Positions 1 through 8,414 of a DNA stretch of 17,587 nucleotides are shown here, one piece after another (the stretch's first letter is position 1; each line of letters opens with the position of its first letter). The stretch is from NCBI GenBank assembly GCA_046262175.1, contig JBHENF010000031.1:1-17587 (forward strand), written 5' to 3'. The DNA is from RYN-124 sp046262175. Its GTDB lineage: Bacteria > Actinomycetota > Actinomycetes > Mycobacteriales > SCTD01. The position numbers were made by a program, and so were the translations under genes. The notes beneath the pieces were generated by a model. The model was not told where the DNA came from and ran no database searches. It worked only from the letters and a program-made list of their open reading frames with translations.

Positions 1-732
1 GCGCAGGTCCGCGTCGTCGGCCTCGCCGTACGTGCGCACCTCGGTGCCACGGCTGCGGGCGTGCTCGGCCAGCCGGCGCGCGCCGGGGTCGTCCTGGCAG
101 ATCACGACGAACCCACTCACGGTCGCGACGAACTCCTCGAAGGCCCGGTCGACCGCCGCGGCGTCGCCGTAGTGATCGAGGTGGTCGGCCTCCACGTTGG
201 TCACGACCGCGGCGTGCGGGTGGTAGGCGAGGAACGAGCCGTCGCTCTCGTCCGCCTCGACGATGAACAGGTCGCCCGAACCGTGGTGCGCGTTGCTGCC
301 GGCCTCGTTGAGGTCACCGCCGATGGCGAACGAGGGGTCGACCCCGCAGTGGAACGCCGCCACCGTGAGCATCGACGTGGTCGTGGTCTTGCCGTGCGTA
401 CCGGCGACGGCGACCCCGCGGCGGCCGGCCATGAGCAGGGCGAGCGCCTCGGCGCGCGGCAGCACGCGCGTGCCGGCGGCGCGGGCGGCCTGCAGCTCGG
501 GGTTGCTCTCCTTGATGGCGCTGGAGACCACGACGGTGCCGACGCCCGCGACGTTCTCGGCGGCGTGCCCGATGTGCACGGTGGCGCCGAGTGCGCGCAG
601 CGCGGCGATGCTCCGGGAGTCCTTCGCGTCGCTCCCGCTGACGGTCGCGCCGCGGGCCAGCAGGACGCGGGCGATGCCGCTCATGCCGGCGCCGCCGATG
701 CCGACCAGGTGAACGCTGCCGGTGAGGCTCAC
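1..732 (-). CDS. murC: UDP-N-acetylmuramate--L-alanine ligase MurC (5' part; C-terminus beyond window)
   Basis: MurC is a cytoplasmic ATP-dependent ligase that adds L-alanine to UDP-MurNAc, the first amino-acid step of peptidoglycan precursor synthesis. The 244 codons present cover about half of a usual 460-490 aa protein. Visible are the N-terminal Rossmann motif GIGGAGMSG (residues 11-19), the ATP-binding loop AGTHGKTTTT (about 110-119), EADESDGS (about 159-166) and NVEADHLDHYG (about 179-189), all typical of MurC. The start is a GTG at 732, whose GTGA overlaps the murG stop by 4 nt, so translational coupling is likely. The reading frame is open to position 1 with no defect. In most actinobacteria the genes beyond it would be ftsQ and ftsZ, but they are outside this window. 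Confidence 0.97.
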   Translation of the reverse strand, partial: MSLTGSVHLVGIGGAGMSGIARVLLARGATVSGSDAKDSRSIAALRALGATVHIGHAAENVAGVGTVVVSSAIKESNPELQAARAAGTRVLPRAEALALLMAGRRGVAVAGTHGKTTTTSMLTVAAFHCGVDPSFAIGGDLNEAGSNAHHGSGDLFIVEADESDGSFLAYHPHAAVVTNVEADHLDHYGDAAAVDRAFEEFVATVSGFVVICQDDPGARRLAEHARSRGTEVRTYGEADDADLR

Positions 733-1799
733 GACCCGGCCGCCTCGAGGACGAGGTGCGCGAGGGCGACGTCCGCCTCGCGATGCCCCAGCACCGCGGC
801 GCGCGAGCCCATGTCGGCGAGCCTCTCGGACGACGCGAGCAGCGGCAGCACGTGGTCCCGGATCCACGCGGCGTCGAGGGTCGCGTCGTCGACGAGCAAC
901 CCGCCGCCGGCGTCGACGACCGGCCGGGCGTTGAGCGCATGCTCGCCGTTGCCGATCGGCAGCGGCACGTACACCGCGGGCAGGCCGACCGCCGCGAGCT
1001 CGGCGCAGGTCATGGCGCCTGCGCGGCACAGCACGAGGTCAGCGGCGGCGTACGCGTCGGCCATGCCGTCGACGTACGGCAGGACGGAGTGCGTCGGCGG
1101 CAGCCCGGCCGTGTCGAGCTGCTGCTTCGGGCCCGCGATCTGCAGGACCTGCACGCCGGCGGCGGCCAGGTCCGCGGCCGCACCCACCACGGCCTCGTTG
1201 ATCCGGCGGGCGCCCTGCGAGCCGCCGGTGACCAGCAGCACCGGTGCGTCGGTGAGCCCGAACGCCGCCCGCGCCTCGGCGCGCCGAGCGGACCGGTCCA
1301 GCGTCGCGATCGCCTGCCGCAGCGGGATGCCGAGCACCCGCGCGTGCGGCAGACCGCTCCCCTCGACGGCGGCCGCGACGTACGGCGTGAGGCGCGCACC
1401 CACCTTGTTCGCGATCCCGGCGCGCGCGTTCGCCTCGTGCACGACGAGCGGCGTCTTGCGACGGCGGGCGGCCAGGTAGGCGGGCAGCGAGACGTAGCCG
1501 CCGAAGCCCACGACCACGTCCGCCCCGACCCGGTCGAGGTGCCCGCGAGTCACCTTCACCGCAGTCCGCACCCGGGTCGGGACGCTGAGCAGGTCGGGGC
1601 CGAGCGCGCGCGGCAGCGGCCCCCGCGGGATCTCGGCGAGGTCGTACCCGCGGGCCGGCACCAGCCGCGCCTCGAGCCCGGCCGCGGTGCCCAGGGCGGT
1701 GATCCCGACCGCCGGGTCGAGCCGGCGCAACGCGTCGGCCAGCGCCATCGCGGGCTCCACGTGACCGGCCGATCCGCCGCCGGCGAGCACGACGTGCAC
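729..1799 (-). CDS. murG: UDP-GlcNAc--undecaprenyl-PP-MurNAc-pentapeptide GlcNAc transferase MurG
   Basis: MurG is a peripheral membrane glycosyltransferase (GT28, GT-B fold) on the cytoplasmic face that converts lipid I to lipid II. The 356 aa length is normal. Motifs in order are the first glycine loop GGGSAGHVEPAMA (7-19), the second loop GFGGY (98-102), HEANARAGIANK (121-132), GGSQGA (192-197) and CRAGAMTCAEL (258-268), followed by NGEHALNA (284-291). This last motif replaces the DNHQ..NA of E. coli MurG, so His occupies the place of the usual Gln. The GTG start lies 3 nt after the ftsW stop and the stop overlaps murC. The small gap and the overlap indicate one polycistronic unit. Confidence 0.97.
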   Translation of the reverse strand: MHVVLAGGGSAGHVEPAMALADALRRLDPAVGITALGTAAGLEARLVPARGYDLAEIPRGPLPRALGPDLLSVPTRVRTAVKVTRGHLDRVGADVVVGFGGYVSLPAYLAARRRKTPLVVHEANARAGIANKVGARLTPYVAAAVEGSGLPHARVLGIPLRQAIATLDRSARRAEARAAFGLTDAPVLLVTGGSQGARRINEAVVGAAADLAAAGVQVLQIAGPKQQLDTAGLPPTHSVLPYVDGMADAYAAADLVLCRAGAMTCAELAAVGLPAVYVPLPIGNGEHALNARPVVDAGGGLLVDDATLDAAWIRDHVLPLLASSERLADMGSRAAVLGHREADVALAHLVLEAAGS

Positions 1800-1802
1800 G
1801 GC

Positions 1803-3080
1803 TCAGCCCCTCCGAGGAGACGGCCGTCGCGAGGCAGTACGGCCGGTCCCACGCACGGTCGTCCGCGAGGCGGCCGGCGCCGGTGCCGCGCGCTTCTTGC
1901 GTGCGCCCAGCGCCTGGGCCGCTCCCGGCTCGTTGCGCGCGAAGGACAGCAGCATGCCGATCGCGACCAGCGTCGGGATCAGCGCCGAGCCGCCGAAGGA
2001 CACGAGCGGCAGCGGGATCCCGGTGATCGGGACCATGCCCACGACCGCGCCGATGTTGATGAGCGACTGCGCCGCGAGCCAGGCCGTGACCGCCGAGGCG
2101 GCGAGGCGGGCGAACGGGTCCGTGCTGCGCTTGGCGATGCGTACGCCGGCGTACGTCAGCGTGCCGAACAGCACCAGGACGCTCAGCGTGCCGAGCAGGC
2201 CGAGCTCCTCGCCGATGATCGCGAAGACGAAGTCGGTGTGCGCGTTGGGCAGGCCGCCCGCCCACTTCTCGCGGCTGGCGCCGAGCCCGAGGCCGAACCA
2301 GCCGCCGGAGGACAGCGCGTACAGCCCCTGGACCGCCTGGTACCCGGCGCCCTGCGCGTCCTCGAACGGGTGCAGGAACGCCGTCAGCCGGGCCATGCGG
2401 TACGGCTCCGCGATCGCCAGCACCGTCGCCAGCGAGACGAGCGTGCCGAGGAAGACGGCGAAGTACCGCAGCGGCGTGCCGACGACCCACAGCAGGGCCA
2501 CCACGACAGAGATCGTCGCGAGGGTCGTCCCCATGTCCGGCTCGAGCATGACGAGCAGGCAGACCAGGCAGGCCACCGGCACGAGCGGGACGAACAGGTG
2601 CTTCCAGTCGCCGAGCAGCTTCTTCTTGCGTACGAGCAGGTCTGCGCCCCACAGCGCCAGCGACAGCTTGCCGAGCTCACTCGGCTGGATGTTGAAGCCG
2701 CCCGGCAGCGGGATCCAGCGGGTGGCGCCGTCGACGCCGCGCCCGATGCCGGGCACGAGGACGAGGACGAGGCCGGTCAGCGCGGCGAGCAGCATCGGGT
2801 AGCCGAGCATCCGCCAGACGCGGATGGGCAGCCTCGACGCCGCCCACATGCACGGCAGGCCGACGGCCATGAAGATCGCCTGCTTGAGCGCGATCGCGTA
2901 CGACTTGTCGTACGTCGCGTACGCACGTACGGACGAGGCGGAGAAGACCATGACCAGGCCGAGCGCGAGCAGCGCGCCGGTGCTGGCGAGGACGAGGTAG
3001 TACGACGCGAGCGGCCGCTGCAGGACGGGCGTCTTGGTCTTCGCCGTGGCGCGCGCGAGGCCGATCGGGACCGTGGTCAC
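1803..3080 (-). CDS. ftsW: septal peptidoglycan glycosyltransferase FtsW (SEDS family)
   Basis: FtsW is a polytopic SEDS protein that polymerises lipid II at the septum together with the class B PBP FtsI. This 425-aa protein has about ten hydrophobic segments, starting near residue 28. Family marks are GVDGATRWIPL (115-125), QPSELGKL (132-139), LEPDMGTT (179-186), AHTDFVFAIIGEELG (280-294) and the C-terminal signature PLPLVSFGGSALIPTL (356-371). Asp283 in the HTDF stretch is at the place of the conserved catalytic Asp of SEDS proteins, by family knowledge. A basic Ala/Pro/Arg tail (about 381-425) is probably cytoplasmic. The GTG start overlaps the murD stop by GTGA. Its place between murD and murG identifies it as FtsW rather than RodA. 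Confidence 0.96.
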   Translation of the reverse strand: MTTVPIGLARATAKTKTPVLQRPLASYYLVLASTGALLALGLVMVFSASSVRAYATYDKSYAIALKQAIFMAVGLPCMWAASRLPIRVWRMLGYPMLLAALTGLVLVLVPGIGRGVDGATRWIPLPGGFNIQPSELGKLSLALWGADLLVRKKKLLGDWKHLFVPLVPVACLVCLLVMLEPDMGTTLATISVVVALLWVVGTPLRYFAVFLGTLVSLATVLAIAEPYRMARLTAFLHPFEDAQGAGYQAVQGLYALSSGGWFGLGLGASREKWAGGLPNAHTDFVFAIIGEELGLLGTLSVLVLFGTLTYAGVRIAKRSTDPFARLAASAVTAWLAAQSLINIGAVVGMVPITGIPLPLVSFGGSALIPTLVAIGMLLSFARNEPGAAQALGARKKRAAPAPAASRTTVRGTGRTASRRPSPRRG

Positions 3081-4393
3081 GCGCGGGCCAGAGCGGCGAA
3101 CAGGTCGCCGCGCTCCTTGTAGTCGCGGAAGCAGTCCATCGAGGCGGCCGCCGGCGCGAGCAGCACGGTGTCGCCGGGACGTGCGAGCCGGCGCGCGGCA
3201 GCAACGACCTCGGACATGGCCTCAGTGTCGAGCCGCGACACCTCCTGGACGGGGACGTCGGGCGCGTGTCGCGACAGTGCGTCACGGATCGGTCGCCGAT
3301 CGCTGCCGAGCAGCACGACGGCGGCGAGGTGTGGCGCCGCGTTGCGCACCAGGTCCTCGACGTCCGCGCCCTTCAGCAGGCCGCCCGCGATCCAGACGAC
3401 GCGTTCGTACGCGGCGAGGCTCGCGGCCGCGGCGTGCGGGTTGGTGGCCTTGCTGTCGTCCACCCACCGGACACCCCCGGCCTCGGCGACCAGCTGGTTG
3501 CGGTGCGGGTCCGCGGTGAACTGCTGCAGCCCCGTCCGCACCGCGCCGGCCGGAACGCCGTAGGCGCGGGCGAGCGCCGCCGCGGCGAGGGCGTTCGCGA
3601 CGTTGTGCCCGCCGGTGACCGTCAGGTCGGCCAGCGACGCGAGCTCCGTCGCCTCCCCCGCGACGTCGGGGAACGCGCGGTCGACGAGCAGGTCCTCGAC
3701 CAGCCCGAGCTCACCCGGCCGCGGCGTGCGCAGCGTGAACGTCACCCGCCGGCCGGGCGCGCGGCTGAGCAGCGTCCGGGCGGGCTCGTCGTCCGCGTTG
3801 GCGATGCTGATCCCACGGGCCCAGACCTTCGCCTTCGCGCGGCCGTACTCCCCCATCGAGCCGTGCCAGTCGAGGTGGTCGGGCGCCAGGTTGAGCAGCG
3901 CCCCGGCCAGTGGCGCGACGGTCGAGGACCAGTGCAGCTGGAAGCTGGACAGCTCGACCGCGAGCACGTCGTACGGCTGGGTGACGGCGTCGAGCAGCGG
4001 CAGGCCGACGTTGCCTGCCGCGACGGTGCGGTGGCCGGCCGCGGTCAGCACGCTCTCGAGCATCTTCACCGTGGTCGTCTTGCCGTTGGTGCCCGTGACG
4101 GCGAGCCAGGGCACGGCCGGGTCGCGCACCCGCCAGGCGAGCTCGACCTCCCCGTACACCTCGATCCCCTTCGCGGCGGCGTCGAGCAGCAGCGGGCTGT
4201 CCGGCCGCCAGCCGGGGCTCGTGACGACGAGCTCCGTGCCGGCCGGGACCGTGTCGGTGACGAGCACGTCCTCGCCGCCGCGCGCGTCGACGACCGTCAC
4301 CTCGGCGCCCCGCTCGCGCAGCACCCGCGCCGCCGCCGCGCCGGAGACCCCCGCACCGGCGACGACCGCGCGTACGCCGTCGTACCCGGTCAC
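3077..4393 (-). CDS. murD: UDP-N-acetylmuramoylalanine--D-glutamate ligase MurD
   Basis: MurD adds D-glutamate to UDP-MurNAc-L-Ala in the cytoplasm using ATP. The chosen product is 438 aa, the usual size. The open frame extends to 4564, but the extra 57 codons are low-complexity Arg/Pro-rich and run through the mraY-murD hairpin. The GTG at 4393, preceded by GAAGGGG and GGAG, places the Rossmann motif AGAGVSG at residues 12-18 as expected. Other motifs are TGTNGKTTT (100-108), NLAPDHLDWHGS (168-179), a likely carbamylated Lys187 and DDSKATNPHA (312-321). The HRxE motif reads HRNQ (297-300), so Glu is replaced by Gln. A 106-bp gap with a strong inverted repeat separates it from mraY. The stop overlaps ftsW. 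Confidence 0.95.
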   Translation of the reverse strand: MTGYDGVRAVVAGAGVSGAAAARVLRERGAEVTVVDARGGEDVLVTDTVPAGTELVVTSPGWRPDSPLLLDAAAKGIEVYGEVELAWRVRDPAVPWLAVTGTNGKTTTVKMLESVLTAAGHRTVAAGNVGLPLLDAVTQPYDVLAVELSSFQLHWSSTVAPLAGALLNLAPDHLDWHGSMGEYGRAKAKVWARGISIANADDEPARTLLSRAPGRRVTFTLRTPRPGELGLVEDLLVDRAFPDVAGEATELASLADLTVTGGHNVANALAAAALARAYGVPAGAVRTGLQQFTADPHRNQLVAEAGGVRWVDDSKATNPHAAAASLAAYERVVWIAGGLLKGADVEDLVRNAAPHLAAVVLLGSDRRPIRDALSRHAPDVPVQEVSRLDTEAMSEVVAAARRLARPGDTVLLAPAAASMDCFRDYKERGDLFAALARA

Positions 4394-4400
4394 TCCGCCC

Positions 4401-4468
4401 CTTCGCTGTGCATTGCGGGAGACACGCCGGGCGACCCGCCGGCGTGTCTCCCGATTCGTACAGCGAAG
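4401..4468 (-). repeat. two-tier inverted repeat (hairpin) between mraY and murD
   Basis: A perfect 15-bp inverted repeat, CGGGAGACACGCCGG (4416-4430) and its complement (4439-4453), encloses an 8-nt loop. It lies inside a second, perfect 9-bp inverted repeat, CTTCGCTGT (4401-4409) and ACAGCGAAG (4460-4468), separated from it by 6-nt unpaired stretches on each side. In the murD-sense RNA the 3' outer arm ends in GAAG, immediately before the GGGG of the murD ribosome binding site, 8 nt upstream of its GTG. There is no U-tract, so an intrinsic terminator is unlikely. A role in translation control, RNA processing, or as an interspersed repeat is inference. Confidence 0.85.
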
Positions 4469-4499
4469 CCGGGGTGGAGAGGGACCCGGGACGGGAGCA

Positions 4500-5588
4500 T
4501 CAGCCGAGCGGGCCCTGGGACAGGTACTCCGCGTAGAACACGCCCAGCCCGAACGCCACGGCAAGCCCGGCGATGATCCAGAACCGGACGATGACGGTGT
4601 TCTCCACCCAGCCGGCCAGCTCGAAGTGGTGGTGCACCGGAGCCATGTTGAAGATCCGCTTGCGGGTCAGCTTGAACGCCCCGACCTGCAGGATCACGGA
4701 GATCGTCTCGATCACGAACAGCCCACCGAGGACGATCAGCAGCAGCTCGGTACGCGTCACGATCGCGATGCCGGCGAGGAGCCCGCCGAGCGCGAGCGAC
4801 CCGGTGTCGCCCATGAAGATCTTGGCGGGCGAGGCGTTCCACCACAGGAAGCCGAAGCAGGCGCCCATGGCCGCTGCGGCGACCAGCGCGACGTCCAGCG
4901 GATCGCGCGCCGAGTAGCAGGACGCCTGCGCGACACCGGCGCGCGTGCACGCGTTGCCGAACTCCCAGAACGCGATGACCACGTACGACGCGAAGACCAT
5001 CACGCTGGTGCCGCTGGCCAGCCCGTCGAGCCCATCGGTGAGGTTCACGGCGTTGGAGGTGGCCGTGACGATCAGGTACGCGAAGATCACGAAGCCGACG
5101 GTGCCGAGCCCGATGCCGGCGTAGTCGCGGACGAACGACAGGTGCGTCGAGGCAGGGGTGAGCCCGTGCCGGTTCTTGAACTGCAGCGCGCCGACGGCGA
5201 ACCCGACGCCGGTGATCAGCTGGCCGATGAACTTCGCCGCCGCGGTCAGCCCGAGCGAGCGCTGCTTGCGGATCTTGATGAAGTCGTCGAGGAAGCCGAC
5301 CAGGCCCAGCGCCGTCATGAGCCCGAGGACGAGCAGCGCGCTGGCCGTCGGGCCGCGGCCGCGCTGGCCGGCGACGAACAGGTGCGCCACGAAGTAGCCG
5401 ACGAGTGTCGCGCCGATGATCACGCTGCCGCCCATGGTCGGCGTGCCGCGCTTCACCGCGTGGCTGGACGGCCCGTCCTCGCGGATCTCCTGGCCGTAGC
5501 CACGGCGGCGGAACAGCCGTACGACGGCGGGCGTGCCGAGCAGGCTGAGGACGAGCGCGGTCATCGCCGCGATGAGGACCGACTTCAC
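4500..5588 (-). CDS. mraY: phospho-N-acetylmuramoyl-pentapeptide transferase MraY
   Basis: MraY is the integral membrane enzyme that transfers phospho-MurNAc-pentapeptide from UDP to undecaprenyl phosphate, giving lipid I. The 362 aa protein has about ten membrane segments. The catalytic and Mg-binding marks are present: LDDFIKI (100-106), NLTDGLDGL (182-190), MGDTGS (259-264) and the triple His loop PVHHHFELAGW (317-327). A predicted external loop between NLTDGLDG and MGDTGS has two cysteines (214 and 224), comparable to a Cys pair I recall in mycobacterial MraY. The GTG start overlaps the murF stop by GTGA. Downstream, the gap before murD holds a large hairpin, so mRNA levels or translation may differ on the two sides. 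Confidence 0.97.
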   Translation of the reverse strand: MKSVLIAAMTALVLSLLGTPAVVRLFRRRGYGQEIREDGPSSHAVKRGTPTMGGSVIIGATLVGYFVAHLFVAGQRGRGPTASALLVLGLMTALGLVGFLDDFIKIRKQRSLGLTAAAKFIGQLITGVGFAVGALQFKNRHGLTPASTHLSFVRDYAGIGLGTVGFVIFAYLIVTATSNAVNLTDGLDGLASGTSVMVFASYVVIAFWEFGNACTRAGVAQASCYSARDPLDVALVAAAAMGACFGFLWWNASPAKIFMGDTGSLALGGLLAGIAIVTRTELLLIVLGGLFVIETISVILQVGAFKLTRKRIFNMAPVHHHFELAGWVENTVIVRFWIIAGLAVAFGLGVFYAEYLSQGPLG

Positions 5589-6934
5589 GTGGCGTCCTCC
5601 AGCAGCGCGGCGGCGAGGCGCTCGAGCCCCGCGGCCCGGGACGCCTTCACCAGCACCACGTCACCCGGCCGGACCTGCTCGCGGAGCAGGGCCACCGCCG
5701 CGTCGACGTCGTCGACGTGCACCGATTCCTCACCCCACGACCCTTCCAGCACCGCCCCAGCATGGATGCTGCCGGCCTCGGAACCCACGACCACCAGCCG
5801 CGACACGTCGAGCCGGACCACGAACCGGCCCAGATCCATGTGCGCGTCGGGCGCCTCGGCGCCCAGCTCGCCCATGGGCCCGAGCACCGCCCAGGTGCGC
5901 CGCGTCTTGCCGCGGCTCATGACGGCGAGCGTCTTCAGCGCGGCGCGCATCGACTCGGGATTGGCGTTGTAGGCGTCGTTGACAACCGTCACGCCGTCCG
6001 GCCGCTCGACGATCTCCATCCGCCAGCGGCTGACCGGCTTCGCGTGGCTCAGCAGGTCTGCAACCCGCGCCAGGTCGTCGGTCACCCCGCCCGACAGCGC
6101 GGCCGCAACGGCGAGCGCGTTGGCCACCTGGTGCTCGCCGCTCACCTGCAGCCGCACCTGCTCGCCGTTCATGCGGAAGGACGCGCGCCCGTCGTCGTCC
6201 AGCTGCACGTCGGTCGCCCGTACGTCCGCGTCGGCGCCCGTGCCGAAGGTGACGACCGGGCAGCTCGTGCGCGAGCGCATCCCCAGCACGAGCGGGTCGT
6301 CCGCGTTGAGCACGACCATGCGCCGGGCGGCCTCGACCAGCTCGCCCTTCGCGACGGCGATGTTCTCCCGCGAGCCGAACTCGCCGACGTGGGCGCTGCC
6401 GACGTTGAGCACCAGCGACACGTCCGGGCGGACGATCCCGCACAGGAACGCGATGTGCCCGACGCCGCGGGCGCTGTACTCGAGGGCGGCGTACGCGGTC
6501 GATGCCGTTCGCTGCGTCGCCGTCAGGGGCAGCCCGATCTCGTTGTTGAACGACCCGGCCGGCGCGAGCGTCTCGCCGAAGCCGGCCAGCACCTGGGCAA
6601 GCAGGTCCTTGGTGGACGTCTTACCGCTGCTGCCCGTGACGCCGAAGGTCAGCGGCTGGTCGATCGAGAAGACCGTGCGGGCCAGCGACTGCAGGGCGGC
6701 GAGGGTGTCGGGCACGACGTACTGGCCGGGCACGTCGCGGCTCACGACGCAGCCGTACGCCCCGGCCTCGAGGACGGCGGGCACGTAGTCGTGCCCGTCC
6801 GCCCGCTCCCCCGCCAGCGCGACGAACAGGTCGCCCGGCTGCACGGCGCGGCTGTCGATCCGCACCTCGCCGCCGAAGGGAGCCTGCGGCCCGCCGGCCG
6901 CTCCCAGGGCCGCCGCCAGCTGTTCGGCCGTCAT
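5585..6934 (-). CDS. murF: UDP-MurNAc-tripeptide--D-alanyl-D-alanine ligase MurF
   Basis: MurF adds D-Ala-D-Ala to the UDP-MurNAc-tripeptide, completing the cytoplasmic pentapeptide precursor. The preferred start is the ATG at 6934, which makes an ATGA overlap with the murE stop and gives 449 aa. A GTG at 6943 would add three residues. Motifs are DSRAVQPGDLFVAL (about 27-40), the ATP loop TGSSGKTSTKD (100-110, the SSGKT form rather than the SNGKT of E. coli), and NDAYNANPESM (319-329). The motif that usually reads EMGAR(G) before the NVG.AH block reads EYSARG here, keeping the Glu but losing Met-Gly. No frame defect is seen. Confidence 0.96.
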   Translation of the reverse strand: MTAEQLAAALGAAGGPQAPFGGEVRIDSRAVQPGDLFVALAGERADGHDYVPAVLEAGAYGCVVSRDVPGQYVVPDTLAALQSLARTVFSIDQPLTFGVTGSSGKTSTKDLLAQVLAGFGETLAPAGSFNNEIGLPLTATQRTASTAYAALEYSARGVGHIAFLCGIVRPDVSLVLNVGSAHVGEFGSRENIAVAKGELVEAARRMVVLNADDPLVLGMRSRTSCPVVTFGTGADADVRATDVQLDDDGRASFRMNGEQVRLQVSGEHQVANALAVAAALSGGVTDDLARVADLLSHAKPVSRWRMEIVERPDGVTVVNDAYNANPESMRAALKTLAVMSRGKTRRTWAVLGPMGELGAEAPDAHMDLGRFVVRLDVSRLVVVGSEAGSIHAGAVLEGSWGEESVHVDDVDAAVALLREQVRPGDVVLVKASRAAGLERLAAALLEDAT

Positions 6935-8406
6935 CGGGAGCACGAGAGCACCGCCTCGCGCAGGACCAGCCGGTCGTCGAACGGGGTGACGACGCCGTCC
7001 GCCTCCTGGCCGCTCTCGTGCCCCTTGCCGGCGACGACCACGGCGTCACCCGGACCGGCGATGCTGACGGCCAGAGCGATCGCGGCCCGCCGGTCCGGCT
7101 CCACCGTCGCGTCGGGCGCGCCGGCAGCCATCTCGGCCAGGATCGCCAGCGGGTCCTCGCTGCGCGGGTTGTCGCTGGTCAGCACGGCGACGTCGGCGCC
7201 CTCGGCGACCGCCCGCCCCATGAGCGGCCGCTTCGCGCGGTCGCGGTCGCCGCCGCAGCCCAGCACCGCGATCACGCGTCCTGAGGTGAGCGCGCGCACC
7301 GTGCTCAGCAGCGTGGTCACCGCCTCCGGCGTGTGCGCGTAGTCGACGACCGCGAGGAACGGCTGGCCGGCGTCGACGCGCTCCATCCGGCCGGGTACGC
7401 CGGGGAGATCGGCGATGCCGCACGCCGCCGCCTGCAGGTCGACGCCGGCGGCGGCCAGCGTGGCGAGGGCGCACACGGCGTTGGCGACGTTGAAGGCACC
7501 CGGCAGCCGGACCTGCGCGCCGACCTCGGCGTCGAGCCCGACCAGCCGGAAGCTGCTGCCGTCCGGGCGCAGGTCGACCTTGCGCGCCGTCCAGTCGGCG
7601 TCCTCCCCGTACGTGCTCAACGGGATCTGCGCGCCCTGCACGATCCGCCGGCCGGCCGGGTCGTCGCAGTTGACGACGCCGCGACGGGCCCGGCGCGGCG
7701 TGAACAGCTGCGCCTTCGCAGCCTCGTACTCCGCCATCGACCCGTGGAAGTCCAGGTGGTCCTGGCTCAGGTTGGTGAAGGCGGCCACGTCGAAGACGAC
7801 GCCATCCACTCGGCCGAGCGCCAGCGCGTGGCTGCTCACCTCCATCGCGACCGCCGTGACGCCGCGCTCGCGCATGACCGCGATCATCGCCTGCAGGTCG
7901 GTCGCCTCGGGCGTCGTACGGACACTGGGCAGCACCTCGTCGCCGATCCGCGTGAGCACCGTGCCGAGCAGCGCCGTGGAGTGCCCCGCCGCGCGCAGCC
8001 CCGCCTCGAGCAGGAACGCCGTCGTGGTCTTGCCGTTCGTCCCGGTGACGCCGAGCAGGAGCAGGTCGTCGGCCGGGCTGCCGTGGACCCAGCGCGCCAC
8101 CTCGCCCAGCACGCCCCGTGGGTCCTCCGCCACCAGCACCGGCAGCCCCGCGAAGCGGTCGGCACCGGCCGCGTCGGTCAGCACAGCGGCCGCGCCGGCG
8201 GCTCGCACCGCGTCCGCGAAGTCGGCGCCGTGGGCCCGCGCACCGGGCAGGGCGGCGTACAGGTCGCCAGGCTCGACGGTTCGCGAGTCGTGCGTGCAGC
8301 CGCTCACCAGCACGTCCGCCGAGCCGGCCAGCCGCAGTCCGGGGACCGTCTCCAGGAGCTCGGAGAGCGGGCGCCGCGGCGGGGCTGTCGGGCGCAGTGC
8401 TGTCAC
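6931..8406 (-). CDS. murE: UDP-MurNAc-L-Ala-D-Glu--meso-diaminopimelate ligase MurE
   Basis: MurE adds the third amino acid of the stem peptide. The 491 aa protein shows HDSRTVEPGDLYAAL (39-53), GTNGKTTT (122-129), EVSSHAL (189-195), NLSQDHLDFHG (212-222), the likely carbamylated Lys231 and PGRMERV (338-344). The specificity motif DNPR is at 412-415, and by family knowledge it indicates meso-diaminopimelate rather than L-lysine as substrate. The GTG start at 8406 lies 8 nt after the ftsI TAA, with no clear Shine-Dalgarno sequence between, so re-initiation after ftsI is likely. Its stop overlaps the murF start. Confidence 0.97.
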   Translation of the reverse strand: MTALRPTAPPRRPLSELLETVPGLRLAGSADVLVSGCTHDSRTVEPGDLYAALPGARAHGADFADAVRAAGAAAVLTDAAGADRFAGLPVLVAEDPRGVLGEVARWVHGSPADDLLLLGVTGTNGKTTTAFLLEAGLRAAGHSTALLGTVLTRIGDEVLPSVRTTPEATDLQAMIAVMRERGVTAVAMEVSSHALALGRVDGVVFDVAAFTNLSQDHLDFHGSMAEYEAAKAQLFTPRRARRGVVNCDDPAGRRIVQGAQIPLSTYGEDADWTARKVDLRPDGSSFRLVGLDAEVGAQVRLPGAFNVANAVCALATLAAAGVDLQAAACGIADLPGVPGRMERVDAGQPFLAVVDYAHTPEAVTTLLSTVRALTSGRVIAVLGCGGDRDRAKRPLMGRAVAEGADVAVLTSDNPRSEDPLAILAEMAAGAPDATVEPDRRAAIALAVSIAGPGDAVVVAGKGHESGQEADGVVTPFDDRLVLREAVLSCSR

Positions 8407-8414
8407 GGCTCAGG

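Noticed and set aside
756..3122. 788-codon open frame on the plus strand across murG, ftsW and the 3' end of murD
   Set aside because: It is antisense to clearly conserved genes, and its product is Arg/Asp/Gly/Gln-rich low complexity. Such long shadow frames are expected at this G+C content.
4390..4413. 7-codon frame MHSEGAE ending on the murD start as a leader-peptide gene
   Set aside because: It has no ribosome binding site of its own, since its upstream bases are the hairpin arm, and it is too short to judge. It is kept only as a remark under the hairpin finding.
4394..4564. N-terminal extension of murD by 57 codons
   Set aside because: The extension is low-complexity, passes through the hairpin and precedes the normal Rossmann start of MurD.
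3603..5972. 789-codon plus-strand frame across murD, mraY and murF
   Set aside because: It is antisense to three conserved genes, with low-complexity Ser/Ala/Arg composition and no recognisable domain.
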